This document shows positions 46,420-55,011 of a stretch of DNA of 64,000 nucleotides, one piece after another. Below the pieces are notes generated by a model. The model did no database searches and was not told where the DNA came from. It saw nothing but the letters and a program-made list of their open reading frames with translations. Source of the DNA: Lactobacillus kalixensis DSM 16043 (GTDB lineage Bacteria > Bacillota > Bacilli > Lactobacillales > Lactobacillaceae). Each line of letters begins with the position of its first letter. Position 1 is the stretch's first letter. The stretch covers positions 1 to 64,000 of the forward strand of contig NZ_AZFM01000009.1 in the NCBI RefSeq assembly GCF_001434335.1, in the 5' to 3' direction. The translations under genes were made by a program, and so were the position numbers.

Positions 46420-47293
46420 AATTCCAATTGGTTCTCCAGTTAGAACTCAAGCAATTGTTAATCGTTATTTTGTTAAAGCAAAAAAGAATTTAGGTCAAAA
46501 TTTCTTGGTTGATATGGATGCCATTATGGGTATCGTGCATGCTGCTGACGTTGAGCCAGGTGATCAAATCATTGAAATTGGACCTGGGATCGGTTCTTTA
46601 ACTGAGCAACTTTTGCTTGCTGGTGGGAAAGTTTTTGCTTATGAAGTTGATGATTCTTTACCTGAAATTTTGAAAAATGAATTACCAGCTAAGATCGATG
46701 GTGAGGACTTAGACCAGCGCTTCAAGATTATGTTGAAGGATGTTTTGAAGGCTGATTTTGAAACAGATTTGAGCGGGTTCTTTGATTTATCCAAGCCCGT
46801 TAAAGTTGTGGCTAACTTGCCATACTATATCACTACACCGATTATTTTTGCTTTAGCGGAAAGTGGTTTGAACTTTACTAGCTTAACTTTGATGATGCAA
46901 AAAGAAGTTGCAGAGCGTCTTGAAGCAGATCCGGGTAGTAAGGAATTTGGACCATTAACAATTGCCGTTAAGACGCAGCTTGAAGTTAAGCTTGCTTTAA
47001 ACGTTAACCATAATTCTTTCATGCCTAAGCCTAAGGTAGACTCAAGCGTTGTTGTTTTAATCCCGCTTAAAGATAAGCCAAAAATCGCTAATCGTAAGCA
47101 CTTTAATTGGGTAGTTAAGATGTGTTTTAGCCAGAGAAGAAAGACTTTAAACAATAATTTGAAGACACTGATTCCTGATGCTGATAAGAGAGCGGAATTA
47201 ATTGCTTCTCTAGGTGTAAAGCCAACTGTTCGTCCTGAAGATTTGACAATTGAACAATTTATTCAAATTGCAAAAACAGTTCCAGAAAAATAG
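46409..47293 (+). CDS. rsmA: 16S rRNA dimethyladenosine transferase
   Basis: An SAM-dependent methyltransferase of 294 aa that dimethylates two adjacent adenines near the 3' end of 16S rRNA. Motifs: [27 protein letters not shown] (SAM loop), [10 protein letters not shown] and [14 protein letters not shown] (catalytic NLPY). The C-terminal helical domain has [16 protein letters not shown] at 46409 is chosen because gaggagg lies 6 bp upstream. An ATG-started frame at 46388 would be longer but lacks such a site. Loss of this enzyme gives kasugamycin resistance in other bacteria. Confidence 0.97.
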   Translation: MVNKIPIGSPVRTQAIVNRYFVKAKKNLGQNFLVDMDAIMGIVHAADVEPGDQIIEIGPGIGSLTEQLLLAGGKVFAYEVDDSLPEILKNELPAKIDGEDLDQRFKIMLKDVLKADFETDLSGFFDLSKPVKVVANLPYYITTPIIFALAESGLNFTSLTLMMQKEVAERLEADPGSKEFGPLTIAVKTQLEVKLALNVNHNSFMPKPKVDSSVVVLIPLKDKPKIANRKHFNWVVKMCFSQRRKTLNNNLKTLIPDADKRAELIASLGVKPTVRPEDLTIEQFIQIAKTVPEK

Positions 47294-47322
47294 AATAGAT
47301 AGTTTACAGCTTTGTGAAAGAC

Positions 47323-47351
47323 TTGCTATGATAATAAAGTTGTGGTAAAAT
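47323..47351 (+). promoter_or_regulatory. Promoter of veg
   Basis: TTGCTA (47323-47328), a 17-bp spacer and TAAAAT (47346-47351), close to the veg ribosome site. The veg promoter is a classic strong sigma-A promoter in Bacillus. Confidence 0.65.
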
Positions 47352-47373
47352 CGATCCAAAGGAGCTGTTTTAT

Positions 47374-47622
47374 TTGTCATCATCGATTATCACGATTAAA
47401 AATAAGTTGGATTCTCACTTAGGCGAATCCCTAACGATTGTAGCTCAAGCGGGACGTAAGAAAATTACTAAAAGACGTGGGGTTTTAAAAGAAACTTTCC
47501 CTGCAGTCTTTGTAGTTGAATTGGATCAAGATCAAAATAATTTTGAACATGTTTCTTACAGTTATACGGATCTTTTAACTAAGAACATTGCTTTAGAATT
47601 TGATAATGAAGCTGAAGCTTAA
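47374..47622 (+). CDS. veg: Veg family protein
   Basis: A small cytoplasmic protein of 82 aa of the Veg family, conserved between rsmA and purR in many Firmicutes and reported to affect biofilm formation in Bacillus. Conserved segments are IKNKLDSHLGESLTIVAQAG and KRRGVLKETFPAVFVVELD. The start is TTG at 47374, with aaaggagc 9 bp before. Short and probably SH3-like; no catalytic motif. Confidence 0.93.
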   Translation: MSSSIITIKNKLDSHLGESLTIVAQAGRKKITKRRGVLKETFPAVFVVELDQDQNNFEHVSYSYTDLLTKNIALEFDNEAEA

Positions 47623-47642
47623 TAAAAAAGTGAATAAAATTT

Positions 47643-47674
47643 ATCACTAACATCAAAATGTTAGTGATTTTTTT
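47643..47674 (+). terminator. Terminator of veg
   Basis: Stem atcactaacat/atgttagtgat, loop caaa, then a T run. Confidence 0.93.
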
Positions 47675-47729
47675 TAGCTTTTAGAGTATATTTGTTTAAG
47701 ATAAAAACAAACATTAGAAAGGAAACAAG

Positions 47730-48569
47730 ATGAAACGTTCAGAAAGATTAGTGGACATGACCAAATATTTAATGGAACGTCCGCACACCTTGATATCACT
47801 ACCATTTTTTGCTAAGCGTTATGATGCTGCCAAATCATCAATCTCTGAAGACTTAGCTATTTTGAAACACACTCTAGCAAGCAACCAAGACGGAATTTTG
47901 GAAACTGTAGCAGGTGCTTCCGGAGGTGTCCATTATATTCCGTACTTAGGTCAAAAACATGCTGACAAGTATTTATCCGACTTAGCATCCCGAATTGAAG
48001 ATCCAAGTCGAATTTTACCAGGTGGCTTTGTCTACTTATCTGATGTTTTGGGCAATTCTCAAGACTTACGCCGCATTGGTGAATTAATTGCGACTCGCTA
48101 TGCTTATTCAGACGTTGATGCTGTGATGACTATTGAAACTAAAGGTATTGCTTTAGCACAAGCTGTTGCACGTTATCTTAATGTTCCTTTTGTGACTGCA
48201 AGAAAGCGTTCAAAAGTAACGGAAGGTGCCACTGTTTCTGTTAACTACATTTCATCGTCATTAGATCGTGTTTCGAAGATGGAGTTGCCAACTAGAGCAT
48301 TGCCTAAGGGATCTAACGTTTTAATCGTTGATGACTTTATGAAAGGCGGCGGAACTTTAACGGGGATGGAAGGCTTAGTTAAAGAATTCAGCTGCACTGT
48401 TGCTGGCGTTTGCGTACTTTGCGAAGCAGATTTTGATAAGCAAAAATTGATCGACAATTACATTTCTTTGATCAAGATTAGTAAGATCGATACTCAAAAA
48501 CGAATTATCTTAGCTGAACCAGGCAACTTTTTGAGTGAGACTGATTTTAGTCGTTTTCAAAATAAATGA
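47730..48569 (+). CDS. purR: Purine operon repressor PurR
   Basis: A DNA-binding regulator of 279 aa of the Gram-positive PurR type. An N-terminal winged helix (about 1-72; FFAKRYDAAKSSISEDLAIL) is fused to a phosphoribosyltransferase-like domain that binds PRPP, with the PRPP loop NVLIVDDFMKGGGTLTGM. PRPP signals purine need and releases DNA. Ribosome site aaaggaaac. glmU follows with 39 bp spacing, so the two are probably co-transcribed. I did not see a PurBox pair in front of guaB. Confidence 0.97.
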   Translation: MKRSERLVDMTKYLMERPHTLISLPFFAKRYDAAKSSISEDLAILKHTLASNQDGILETVAGASGGVHYIPYLGQKHADKYLSDLASRIEDPSRILPGGFVYLSDVLGNSQDLRRIGELIATRYAYSDVDAVMTIETKGIALAQAVARYLNVPFVTARKRSKVTEGATVSVNYISSSLDRVSKMELPTRALPKGSNVLIVDDFMKGGGTLTGMEGLVKEFSCTVAGVCVLCEADFDKQKLIDNYISLIKISKIDTQKRIILAEPGNFLSETDFSRFQNK

Positions 48570-48608
48570 TATACTTATATCTAGTTTTGAAATTAAGAGG
48601 TTAAACTA

Positions 48609-49994
48609 ATGAAGAAATTTGTAGTAGTTCTTGCAGCTGGCAAGGGGACTCGTATGAAGTCCAAGTTATACAAGGTTTTACATAAAGTTTGCGGTAAGAC
48701 CATGGTTGAACATGTTGTTGATGCAGCAAGCGGTGTCGATCCAGAAAAGATTGTCACTGTTGTTGGTACCGGTGCAGAAGATGTGGAAAAAGTTTTGGCA
48801 GGTAAGTCAAAATTTGCTTTTCAAGAAAAACAATTGGGTACCGGTCACGCTGTTTTGACCACTAAGGATATCTTAGGTAATGAAGATGGCGCAACTTTAG
48901 TTGTAACAGGTGATACGCCATTATTTACTACTGAAACTTTCAAAAACTTGTTTGAATATCATGCTGAAAAAGGCTATGCAGCCACTGTTTTAACTGCAGA
49001 AGCCCCTAATCCATTCGGCTATGGACGAATTATTCGTGATGATCAAGGCAATGTTTTAAGAATCGTTGAACAAAAAGACGGTAATCCAGAAGAACTTAAG
49101 ATTAAAGAAATTAATACTGGCGTTTTCTGCTTCAACAACAAGGAATTATTTGAAGCCTTGAGCCATGTTACTAATAACAACTCTCAAGGGGAATATTACT
49201 TGACTGATGTTCTTGAAATCTTGCGTAATGAAGGTAAAAGAGTTGGTGCATACAAAATGCCTGACTTCAGCGAAAGTCTCGGTGTTAACGACCGCATTGC
49301 CTTAGCTCAAGCTACTAAGATTATGCAAAAGAGAATTAATGAAAATCACATGCGTGATGGTGTATCTTTCATTGATCCTGATACTGCTTATATCGATGCA
49401 GGTGTTGAAATTGGTAACGATACTGTCATTGAAGGCAATGTTGTAATTAAAGGTAAGACTAAGATCGGTAGTGGCAGTTTAATTACTAACGGTTCAAGAA
49501 TTATCGATTCTCTAATTGGGGATAACGTTACTGTAACTTCTTCAACTATTGAAGAATCTGAAATGGATGATAATACAGATATTGGCCCTAACTCACACCT
49601 TCGTCCAAAGTCTGTAATTCGTTCAGGTGCTCACATCGGTAACTTCGTTGAAATTAAGAAGGCTGAAATTGGTGTTGATAGTAAAGTAGGTCACTTAACT
49701 TATGTGGGAGATGCTACATTGGGTAAGGACATTAACGTTGGCTGTGGTACTATCTTCTCAAATTATGATGGAGTTCAAAAGTTCCATACTAATGTCGGTG
49801 ATCACTCATTTATTGGTGCTGGATCAACTTTGATTGCGCCAATTAACGTTGCTGACCACGCCTTTATTGCTGCTGATACTACTGTTACTCAAGATGTTGG
49901 TAAGTACCAAATGGCAATTGGCCGCGGTCGTCAAGTTAACAAAGATAACTATTGGCAAAAATTACCTCTTTCCCAAGATAAGGATTGGCAATAA
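48609..49994 (+). CDS. glmU: Bifunctional GlmU: glucosamine-1-P acetyltransferase / UDP-GlcNAc pyrophosphorylase
   Basis: A cytoplasmic enzyme of 461 aa making UDP-GlcNAc for peptidoglycan and other polymers. The N-terminal uridylyltransferase domain has [13 protein letters not shown] and [10 protein letters not shown]; then VTGDTPLFT. The C-terminal left-handed beta helix of hexapeptide repeats (about 255-445) carries the acetyltransferase site, with [11 protein letters not shown] and [11 protein letters not shown]. Ribosome site aagaggtt. Feeds MurA, encoded about 10.4 kb downstream. Confidence 0.98.
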   Translation: MKKFVVVLAAGKGTRMKSKLYKVLHKVCGKTMVEHVVDAASGVDPEKIVTVVGTGAEDVEKVLAGKSKFAFQEKQLGTGHAVLTTKDILGNEDGATLVVTGDTPLFTTETFKNLFEYHAEKGYAATVLTAEAPNPFGYGRIIRDDQGNVLRIVEQKDGNPEELKIKEINTGVFCFNNKELFEALSHVTNNNSQGEYYLTDVLEILRNEGKRVGAYKMPDFSESLGVNDRIALAQATKIMQKRINENHMRDGVSFIDPDTAYIDAGVEIGNDTVIEGNVVIKGKTKIGSGSLITNGSRIIDSLIGDNVTVTSSTIEESEMDDNTDIGPNSHLRPKSVIRSGAHIGNFVEIKKAEIGVDSKVGHLTYVGDATLGKDINVGCGTIFSNYDGVQKFHTNVGDHSFIGAGSTLIAPINVADHAFIAADTTVTQDVGKYQMAIGRGRQVNKDNYWQKLPLSQDKDWQ

Positions 49995-49999
49995 ATAAT

Positions 50000-50034
50000 A
50001 AAGACTGAGACAGAATCTGTTTCAGTCTTTTTTT
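50000..50034 (+). terminator. Terminator of glmU
   Basis: Stem aaagactgaga/tttcagtcttt, then a T run. Confidence 0.9.
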
Positions 50035-50084
50035 GCGGTTTTAGCATATAATAAAGGCAAGGATGATTTTGAAAAGGATTAAAA

Positions 50085-50762
50085 ATGAAAAAGATAAAAG
50101 AATTAGTGATGGTTTTATTACCATTTGCTTTATTAATGCTAGCCCAACCTGTAGATGCGGATACTACCAAAACAGCTAAAACTACTAATAGTAAAACGGT
50201 AAGTAAAAGCACTAAAACAAAATCAAAAAAAGACAGTGTCAAAATTATTACTACCGATCAAAAAAATAGCTATGTTATTTTGAACAAAAACACTTATTTT
50301 GTCGATTCAAATAATAAAAAAACAAAATCACTTGCTAAAAAAGAAAGTGGATATCGTATTTACTATGCCCGCTATTCTGGTTCGATTATTTATTACGGTA
50401 CTAAAAGCAAAAAATGGTTGCCATCTTCAAGTGTCCGCGGGACAGTTTGGTATCGTGAAGATAACAATAACATGATGATTTTGAGCACAGACTCCAAAGG
50501 CGTCTTGAGTTACCAACTTTATAATCCAGTTAATGCCGTGCAGTTACGAGTTAAGCGTAATTCTTATGTTTATAACGATCAAGGGCTTTTAAATAAAGGG
50601 ACGGTCATTACCCTTAAGAAGGGGCAAAAAGTCACAGGATACGCTTTAAAGACCGTTAACGGGACACAATTTTATATAACCGATCAAGGTTGGGTGAAGG
50701 CTAAAAATCTTGAAAAAATTCCAGTAAGTAATAAAACAGTTAAAAAGACTAAGAAAAAGTAA
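50085..50762 (+). CDS. Secreted SLAP-type surface protein, 225 aa
   Basis: A signal peptide (LVMVLLPFALLMLAQPVDA) is followed by a Thr/Ser/Lys-rich linker (about 27-50) and two modules. The first, about 57-135, resembles the start of the neighbouring protein (VILNKNTYFVDSNNKKTKSL). The C-terminal SLAP module is VKRNSYVYNDQGLLNKGTVI to ITDQGWVKAKNL. It ends in a basic KKTKKK tail. No enzymatic domain. It should bind the wall non-covalently. First of three SLAP-type genes in a row (50085-53480), each with its own ribosome site. Function unknown. Confidence 0.8.
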   Translation: MKKIKELVMVLLPFALLMLAQPVDADTTKTAKTTNSKTVSKSTKTKSKKDSVKIITTDQKNSYVILNKNTYFVDSNNKKTKSLAKKESGYRIYYARYSGSIIYYGTKSKKWLPSSSVRGTVWYREDNNNMMILSTDSKGVLSYQLYNPVNAVQLRVKRNSYVYNDQGLLNKGTVITLKKGQKVTGYALKTVNGTQFYITDQGWVKAKNLEKIPVSNKTVKKTKKK

Positions 50763-50853
50763 AATAAGCATTTAATAGCACTATTTCGTTACAAATGTTT
50801 TACAATAGTTAGCGAACTATTAAATTAGAATTTTTTAACGAGGAATGAGATAT

Positions 50854-51549
50854 ATGAAGTTAAGTCGCAAATTAGTTATGGTTTCAGCTGCTGCAATTTT
50901 AGGAGTTAGCCCAGTAGTAGGAACTACATTGGCAAGTAACGCTACTGTGCAAGCTGCTTCTACTATCTACAACACTGATGGTAAGAACAGTAAGGTTAAG
51001 ACTGTTAAGAGTGTACGCTTTGTAGATAGAAACGGTAAGAAGACTAATAAAACTGCTCCTAAGGGTGGCTCATACACTATCTGGAACGTTAAGAAGATCG
51101 GTAACGAAACTTACTTAAGCATCCAAACTGACTATAAGTACTGGCTTCCAGCAAGCGCTGTTAAGGGCTCAGTTCAATACAAGGATGGTTCAAGCAATGT
51201 TACCTTGAACTTAAATGGTTCACAAGCTTCAAGTTCTAAGTCAAAGTCAACTAAGAAGGCAACTTCAAAGAAGACTACCACTAAGTCAACTACTTCAAAG
51301 AAGTCAACTAAGTCATCAAAGACCACCAAGAAGGTTTCTTCAACTCCATTAGTAACTACTAAGAAGACTAGAGTTTATGATGAAAATGGTAAGCTTGCTA
51401 AGACTTACATGGGTAGCAAGAAGTGGACTACTATTGGCAAGGGTGTCAAGATTATGGGTCACGGTACTGAAACCATCAATGGTACTAAGTACTATGCATT
51501 GGAACCAAACCACTTTTACATTTTAGCTAGCGACGTTAAAGCTAGATAA
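50854..51549 (+). CDS. Secreted SLAP-type surface protein, 231 aa
   Basis: The N-terminus MKLSRKLVMVSAAAILGVSP is a signal peptide, almost the same as in the next gene. An N-terminal module (about 38-115; VRFVDRNGKKTNK, YKYWLPASAVKGSVQY) is joined by a Ser/Thr/Lys repeat linker (about 125-165) to a C-terminal SLAP module (TRVYDENGKLAKTYMGSKKW to HFYILASDV). The start at 50854 follows gaggaatgag at normal spacing; ATG at 50845 lies inside that site. Codon use suggests high expression. The SLAP module shares a 67-bp near-identical block with the next gene. Confidence 0.83.
   Translation: MKLSRKLVMVSAAAILGVSPVVGTTLASNATVQAASTIYNTDGKNSKVKTVKSVRFVDRNGKKTNKTAPKGGSYTIWNVKKIGNETYLSIQTDYKYWLPASAVKGSVQYKDGSSNVTLNLNGSQASSSKSKSTKKATSKKTTTKSTTSKKSTKSSKTTKKVSSTPLVTTKKTRVYDENGKLAKTYMGSKKWTTIGKGVKIMGHGTETINGTKYYALEPNHFYILASDVKAR
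51370..51436 (+). repeat. 67-bp near-identical block, copy 1
   Basis: Part of the SLAP module of the 231-aa protein. Differs from the copy at 51882-51948 at a single base (agactt versus agacat), although the flanking sequence diverges. Confidence 0.85.
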
Positions 51550-51588
51550 TTGTTACAAAGACTTGTCAGTTTAATTAATAAATTGTTA

Positions 51589-51620
51589 GAAAGGCCACTT
51601 TTATTCGGAGTGGTCTTTAG
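51589..51620 (+). terminator. Terminator between the second and third surface-protein genes
   Basis: Stem aaggccact/agtggtctt (one G-U), followed by a modest T-rich tail. Confidence 0.6.
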
Positions 51621-51686
51621 TTTGTTGTATAATACGACTTGTCGTTAAAAAGAGATAATATATGTGTCTATTAATGAGAGGTAAAA

Positions 51687-53480
51687 ATGAAATTAAGTCA
51701 TAAGATTGTTATGGTTTCAGCTGCAGCATTGATGGCCGTAAGTCCAGTTGTTGCAGGTCAAAGTAACTTTGCTCAAGCTGCTACTAGCAAGACTACTAAG
51801 AAGTCAACTACTAATACAAAGACTACAACCAAAACTACTAATGCAAATAGTGCAGCTAACATTGTAACTACTGCTAAGACCAGAGTTTATGATGAAAATG
51901 GTAAGCTTGCTAAGACATACATGGGTAGCAAGAAGTGGACTACTATTGCTAAAGGTGTAAAGCTTATTAGCAAAGGTACAAAGACCATCGATGGGGAAAA
52001 ATACTATTCTCTTGGTAATTCAAGCTACATCAAGGCTTCTGACGCTACTTCATTAAGCACTAAGAAGAAGTCAACTACTTCAACTAAAGACACTAAGTCA
52101 ACAGAAGCTAAGTCATCTACTGCTTCATCAAGTAAGTCAACTAAAGCTTCAACTAGTACTTCAAAAACTACTGCAACCAAAACCACTACTAAGAAAACCA
52201 CTGCTAAAAAGACTACCAAAAAGGTTACCCCTAAGCTTGCAAAGGTAACTAAGAATTCTTACGTTTACGATAAGAATGGTAAGAGAATTAAGTCTGCAGG
52301 TACTCTAAAGAAAAACGCTGAAATTACTTACGTAGGCACTATGTCACTTGGTGATGATGCGTACTACAACTTAGGAAGCGGCCGCTATGTTAAGGCTAAT
52401 AATGTCGAAACTGCTGATACTGTTAAGGTAGTTAAGAATGCTTTTGCTTACGACAAGAATGGTAAGAGAAATAAAGCAGCAGGCGTTGTAAAGAAGAATG
52501 CTAAGATTGAAACTTTAGGCACTAAGAAGATTAAGGGTAAGGAATACTACTACATTGGTGCTGGTCGTTACATCAAGTCTGGTAATATTGAAAAGAAGAC
52601 TGAAGATTCAGAAAAGGAAATTACCTACATCAAGCTTGTTAAGAATTCAATCGTTTACGATGAAAATGGTGATGCTTACTCACCAGAAATTCTCTTCAGT
52701 AAGGGTGCAGAATACCAAGCTTACTCTGCAAAGAAGATTGATGGTAAGTGGTACTACCAAGTTGGTAATGACTCAGAAAATTCACAATGGATCAAAGCTG
52801 TTAATGCATATGTAGAATCTGGACCTAAATTGATTGATGATTCATCATACGTTGAACCAAGTCCATCAACAACTAATGCTTCAACTGATACTGTTGTAAC
52901 TTTGAGAAACAACGCTTCAACTTACAACAATAAGGGTCAAGTTGTATCAAACCAAACTTTCGCTGAAGGTTACCGTCTTCGCGTATCAGAACGTACTTGG
53001 ATCTGGATTGCTTCAGAAAACAAAGCTGAAGAATTCTACAAGATCGTAAGTAAGGACAACTCATATATCAAGGTTTCTGATGTAAGCACTCTTAGTGGAA
53101 CTTCATTGGTTGCTAATAATACTCCAGAACAAGCTCGTCAAGCTGCAACTGTAGCTACTGCAACTGACAAGGCTAATTTGAATGCTTTGGTTAACACTGC
53201 AACTACTGTTAGAAACAGTGTGAAATACACTGGTTCTTCAAGTGAATTGAAGACTGCTTATGATAACGCTATTTCTAAAGCACAATCTATTATTAGTTCA
53301 ACTACTGCTAGTGTGTTAGATGTTAACAATGCTGTAGATGCTGTTAAGAAGGCTGAAGCTGCATTGAATGGTCAAGCACAACCAACTCAACCAGCAACTT
53401 CAACAACTACAACTGATACTAATAACAATGTAGTTAATAATTCTACTGCAACTACAACTCAATCAACTACTAACAACTAA
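51687..53480 (+). CDS. Large multi-SLAP surface protein with FIVAR-like module, 597 aa
   Basis: A signal peptide (KIVMVSAAALMAVSPVVA) is followed by a Thr/Lys linker, then SLAP module 1 (TRVYDENGKLAKTYMGSKKW), a long low-complexity Ser/Thr/Lys linker (about 125-185), SLAP modules 2 and 3 (NSYVYDKNGKRIKSAG, NAFAYDKNGKRNKAAG), two more diverged modules (NSIVYDENGDAYSPE; NNASTYNNKGQVVSN), a three-helix FIVAR-like segment (about 490-560; SSELKTAYDNAISKAQ) and a Thr/Gln/Asn-rich tail. No LPXTG sorting signal is present, so attachment should be by the SLAP modules. FIVAR modules bind sugars or matrix proteins in other surface proteins. Strongly biased codons suggest abundance. Confidence 0.85.
   Translation: MKLSHKIVMVSAAALMAVSPVVAGQSNFAQAATSKTTKKSTTNTKTTTKTTNANSAANIVTTAKTRVYDENGKLAKTYMGSKKWTTIAKGVKLISKGTKTIDGEKYYSLGNSSYIKASDATSLSTKKKSTTSTKDTKSTEAKSSTASSSKSTKASTSTSKTTATKTTTKKTTAKKTTKKVTPKLAKVTKNSYVYDKNGKRIKSAGTLKKNAEITYVGTMSLGDDAYYNLGSGRYVKANNVETADTVKVVKNAFAYDKNGKRNKAAGVVKKNAKIETLGTKKIKGKEYYYIGAGRYIKSGNIEKKTEDSEKEITYIKLVKNSIVYDENGDAYSPEILFSKGAEYQAYSAKKIDGKWYYQVGNDSENSQWIKAVNAYVESGPKLIDDSSYVEPSPSTTNASTDTVVTLRNNASTYNNKGQVVSNQTFAEGYRLRVSERTWIWIASENKAEEFYKIVSKDNSYIKVSDVSTLSGTSLVANNTPEQARQAATVATATDKANLNALVNTATTVRNSVKYTGSSSELKTAYDNAISKAQSIISSTTASVLDVNNAVDAVKKAEAALNGQAQPTQPATSTTTTDTNNNVVNNSTATTTQSTTNN
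51882..51948 (+). repeat. 67-bp near-identical block, copy 2
   Basis: Part of the first SLAP module of the 597-aa protein; 66 of 67 bases match copy 1. Confidence 0.85.
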
Positions 53481-53520
53481 TAATTAGTTTGATTTGAGTT
53501 AAATAACATAGTTTTATTTA

Positions 53521-53561
53521 AAAGTGCCAAGCAAAAATTTGATTGCTTGGCACTTTTTTTG
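53521..53561 (+). terminator. Terminator of the large surface-protein gene
   Basis: A perfect stem, aaagtgccaagca/tgcttggcacttt, with a T run. Confidence 0.93.
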
Positions 53562-53570
53562 CTAAAAAAC

Positions 53571-53598
53571 TTGTATAAAATAACCGATGTTATATAAT
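53571..53598 (+). promoter_or_regulatory. Promoter of the candidate RNA
   Basis: TTGTAT (53571-53576), a 16-bp spacer and a perfect TATAAT (53593-53598), immediately after a terminator and with no open frame downstream for 250 bp. Confidence 0.65.
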
Positions 53599-53604
53599 AT
53601 AAAC

Positions 53605-53755
53605 AACTTAGGGAATTAAGTTTGTAGGAAATATCTTTAAGTGAGTAATAGATACAGATAAAAGTTGATTGACCTCATCAAAGGGCTTTTGACTTTGTTT
53701 TCTAAAAAATCAAAACACAAGAAAGAGGCCTGACGATGTAGGCCTCTTTTTTTGT
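53605..53755 (+). ncRNA. Candidate small RNA or attenuated leader, about 150 nt
   Basis: A self-contained unit: strong promoter, about 150 nt without a supported open frame, and a clear terminator (aaagaggcc/ggcctcttt, 53722-53749, plus T run). The body can form small hairpins: aactta/taagtt (about 53604-53621), and ttgat/atcaa around tgacctc near 53685. I cannot match it to a known RNA family: no T-box, M-box or obvious 6S closing stem. It may be an independent sRNA, or a leader of the mupG-like gene that starts 100 bp further on. The remaining 100 bp hold only AT-rich sequence and a cre-like site. Confidence 0.45.
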
Positions 53756-53830
53756 TACATTACAATTTTGATACAGAAAAACATAATTAATAAATTTTAA
53801 GAGTTTTTAGTTTAAAATAATAGCATGAAA

Positions 53831-53844
53831 AGAAAACGCTTTTA
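53831..53844. promoter_or_regulatory. cre-like site upstream of the mupG-like gene
   Basis: agaaaacgctttta resembles the CcpA operator TGWAARCGYTWNCA, with the AACGCTTT core kept and about two mismatches. It ends just before the ribosome site aggag, where binding would act as a roadblock. Confidence 0.35.
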
Positions 53845-53856
53845 TAGGAGTATAGT

Positions 53857-54915
53857 ATGCTAGGTTTTTCAGTATATTTAGGCCGTGATTTAACGGCGAT
53901 TGATTACAATTACTTAATCACGATGCGTAATGCTGGTTTTGATACAATTTTTACTTCTTTACAAATTCCAGAAGAAGATCCATCCAAAGTATTGGCGCGC
54001 TTAAAAGAATTAACTAAATGGTGCCAGAACTTAGATCTTGAAGTTTTAGCAGATGTATCAGAAGACAGTTTGAAAAATATGGGAGTAGACGTTGCTGATG
54101 TTGGTCAAGTACAAGCTTTGAATTTGACTGGGCTAAGAATTGATGATGGGATTGCGATGAATATCGTTGCTAAATTGTCAAAGTCGATGCCGATTGCCTT
54201 GAATGCGAGCACGATTACAGATGAGCAATTAACGCAATTAAAAGAATATAATGCTGCTTTCAGTCATTTGCAGGCATGGCACAATTTTTATCCACGTCCT
54301 GAGACCGGATTAGATAGTCAATGGTTTAAAGAGAAGAACGACTGGCTTAAGCAATATGACTTTGAAATTGCGGCCTTTGTTCCAGGAGATGGAGAATTGC
54401 GTGGACCGATTTTCGCTGGTTTACCAACTCTTGAAAAACATCGTTATCAAAATCCACTTGCCGATGCTTTAGAGCTTAAGCAATTAGGATGTGATCATGT
54501 CTTTATTGGAGACGCTTCTCTTAAATCGTCAACAATTGATAGCTTCACTAATTATTTAAAAAAGAATGCGATTACTTTACATCTTGATGAAGATGTCGAG
54601 GAGTTAACTACTAATACGTGGCATAACCACCCAGATGCAGCAAGAGACGTGATTAGATTGGTTGAGAGTAGAAGTCGCCAGCTATTCAATATTGAGCCTA
54701 TAGCAGCTGTTTCACGCCCTATGGGGAGCGTTACTTGTGATAATGATAAATATTTGCGCTATAAAGGCGAAGTTGAAATTACTAAGCGAGATTTGCCAGC
54801 AGATGAAAAAGTTAATGTGTTAACTCATATTAATCCAGAGGACCTACAACTTTTGAATTATGTTGATTCTGGTAGACAAATTATCTTTGTTAAAAAAGAA
54901 GATGAAAGCGAATAA
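53857..54915 (+). CDS. MupG-like 6-phospho-N-acetylmuramidase (DUF871 family)
   Basis: A cytoplasmic TIM-barrel enzyme of 352 aa of the DUF871 family, whose characterised member MupG splits MurNAc-6-phosphate-GlcNAc during wall recycling. Family features: LGFSVYLGRDLTAIDYNYL at the start, MRNAGFDTIFTSLQIPEE, LADVSEDSLKNMGV, LRIDDG, and FNIEPIAAVSRPMGSVTCDN in the C-terminal cyclophilin-like domain (about 250-352). It implies recovery of muropeptides, fitting the secreted glucosaminidase and amidase. No murQ or PTS gene lies beside it. Ribosome site taggagtat; a cre-like site precedes it. Confidence 0.85.
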   Translation: MLGFSVYLGRDLTAIDYNYLITMRNAGFDTIFTSLQIPEEDPSKVLARLKELTKWCQNLDLEVLADVSEDSLKNMGVDVADVGQVQALNLTGLRIDDGIAMNIVAKLSKSMPIALNASTITDEQLTQLKEYNAAFSHLQAWHNFYPRPETGLDSQWFKEKNDWLKQYDFEIAAFVPGDGELRGPIFAGLPTLEKHRYQNPLADALELKQLGCDHVFIGDASLKSSTIDSFTNYLKKNAITLHLDEDVEELTTNTWHNHPDAARDVIRLVESRSRQLFNIEPIAAVSRPMGSVTCDNDKYLRYKGEVEITKRDLPADEKVNVLTHINPEDLQLLNYVDSGRQIIFVKKEDESE

Positions 54916-55011
54916 ACTAGGCCAATCAATAAAAATATGTTTGTAAATAGTACATTTTTATGCAATCTCTGCTAAAATAAGGGTTGTTAGCATATTTTTA
55001 CGGAGGAAATT

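Noticed and set aside
51687-53480. Sortase-anchored (LPXTG) protein
   Set aside because: The Thr/Gln-rich tail lacks LPXTG, a final hydrophobic segment and a basic end. SLAP anchoring is the better explanation.
53605-53755. 6S RNA or a T-box
   Set aside because: The 5' and 3' ends do not form a long closing stem with a central bubble, and no T-box motif is present.
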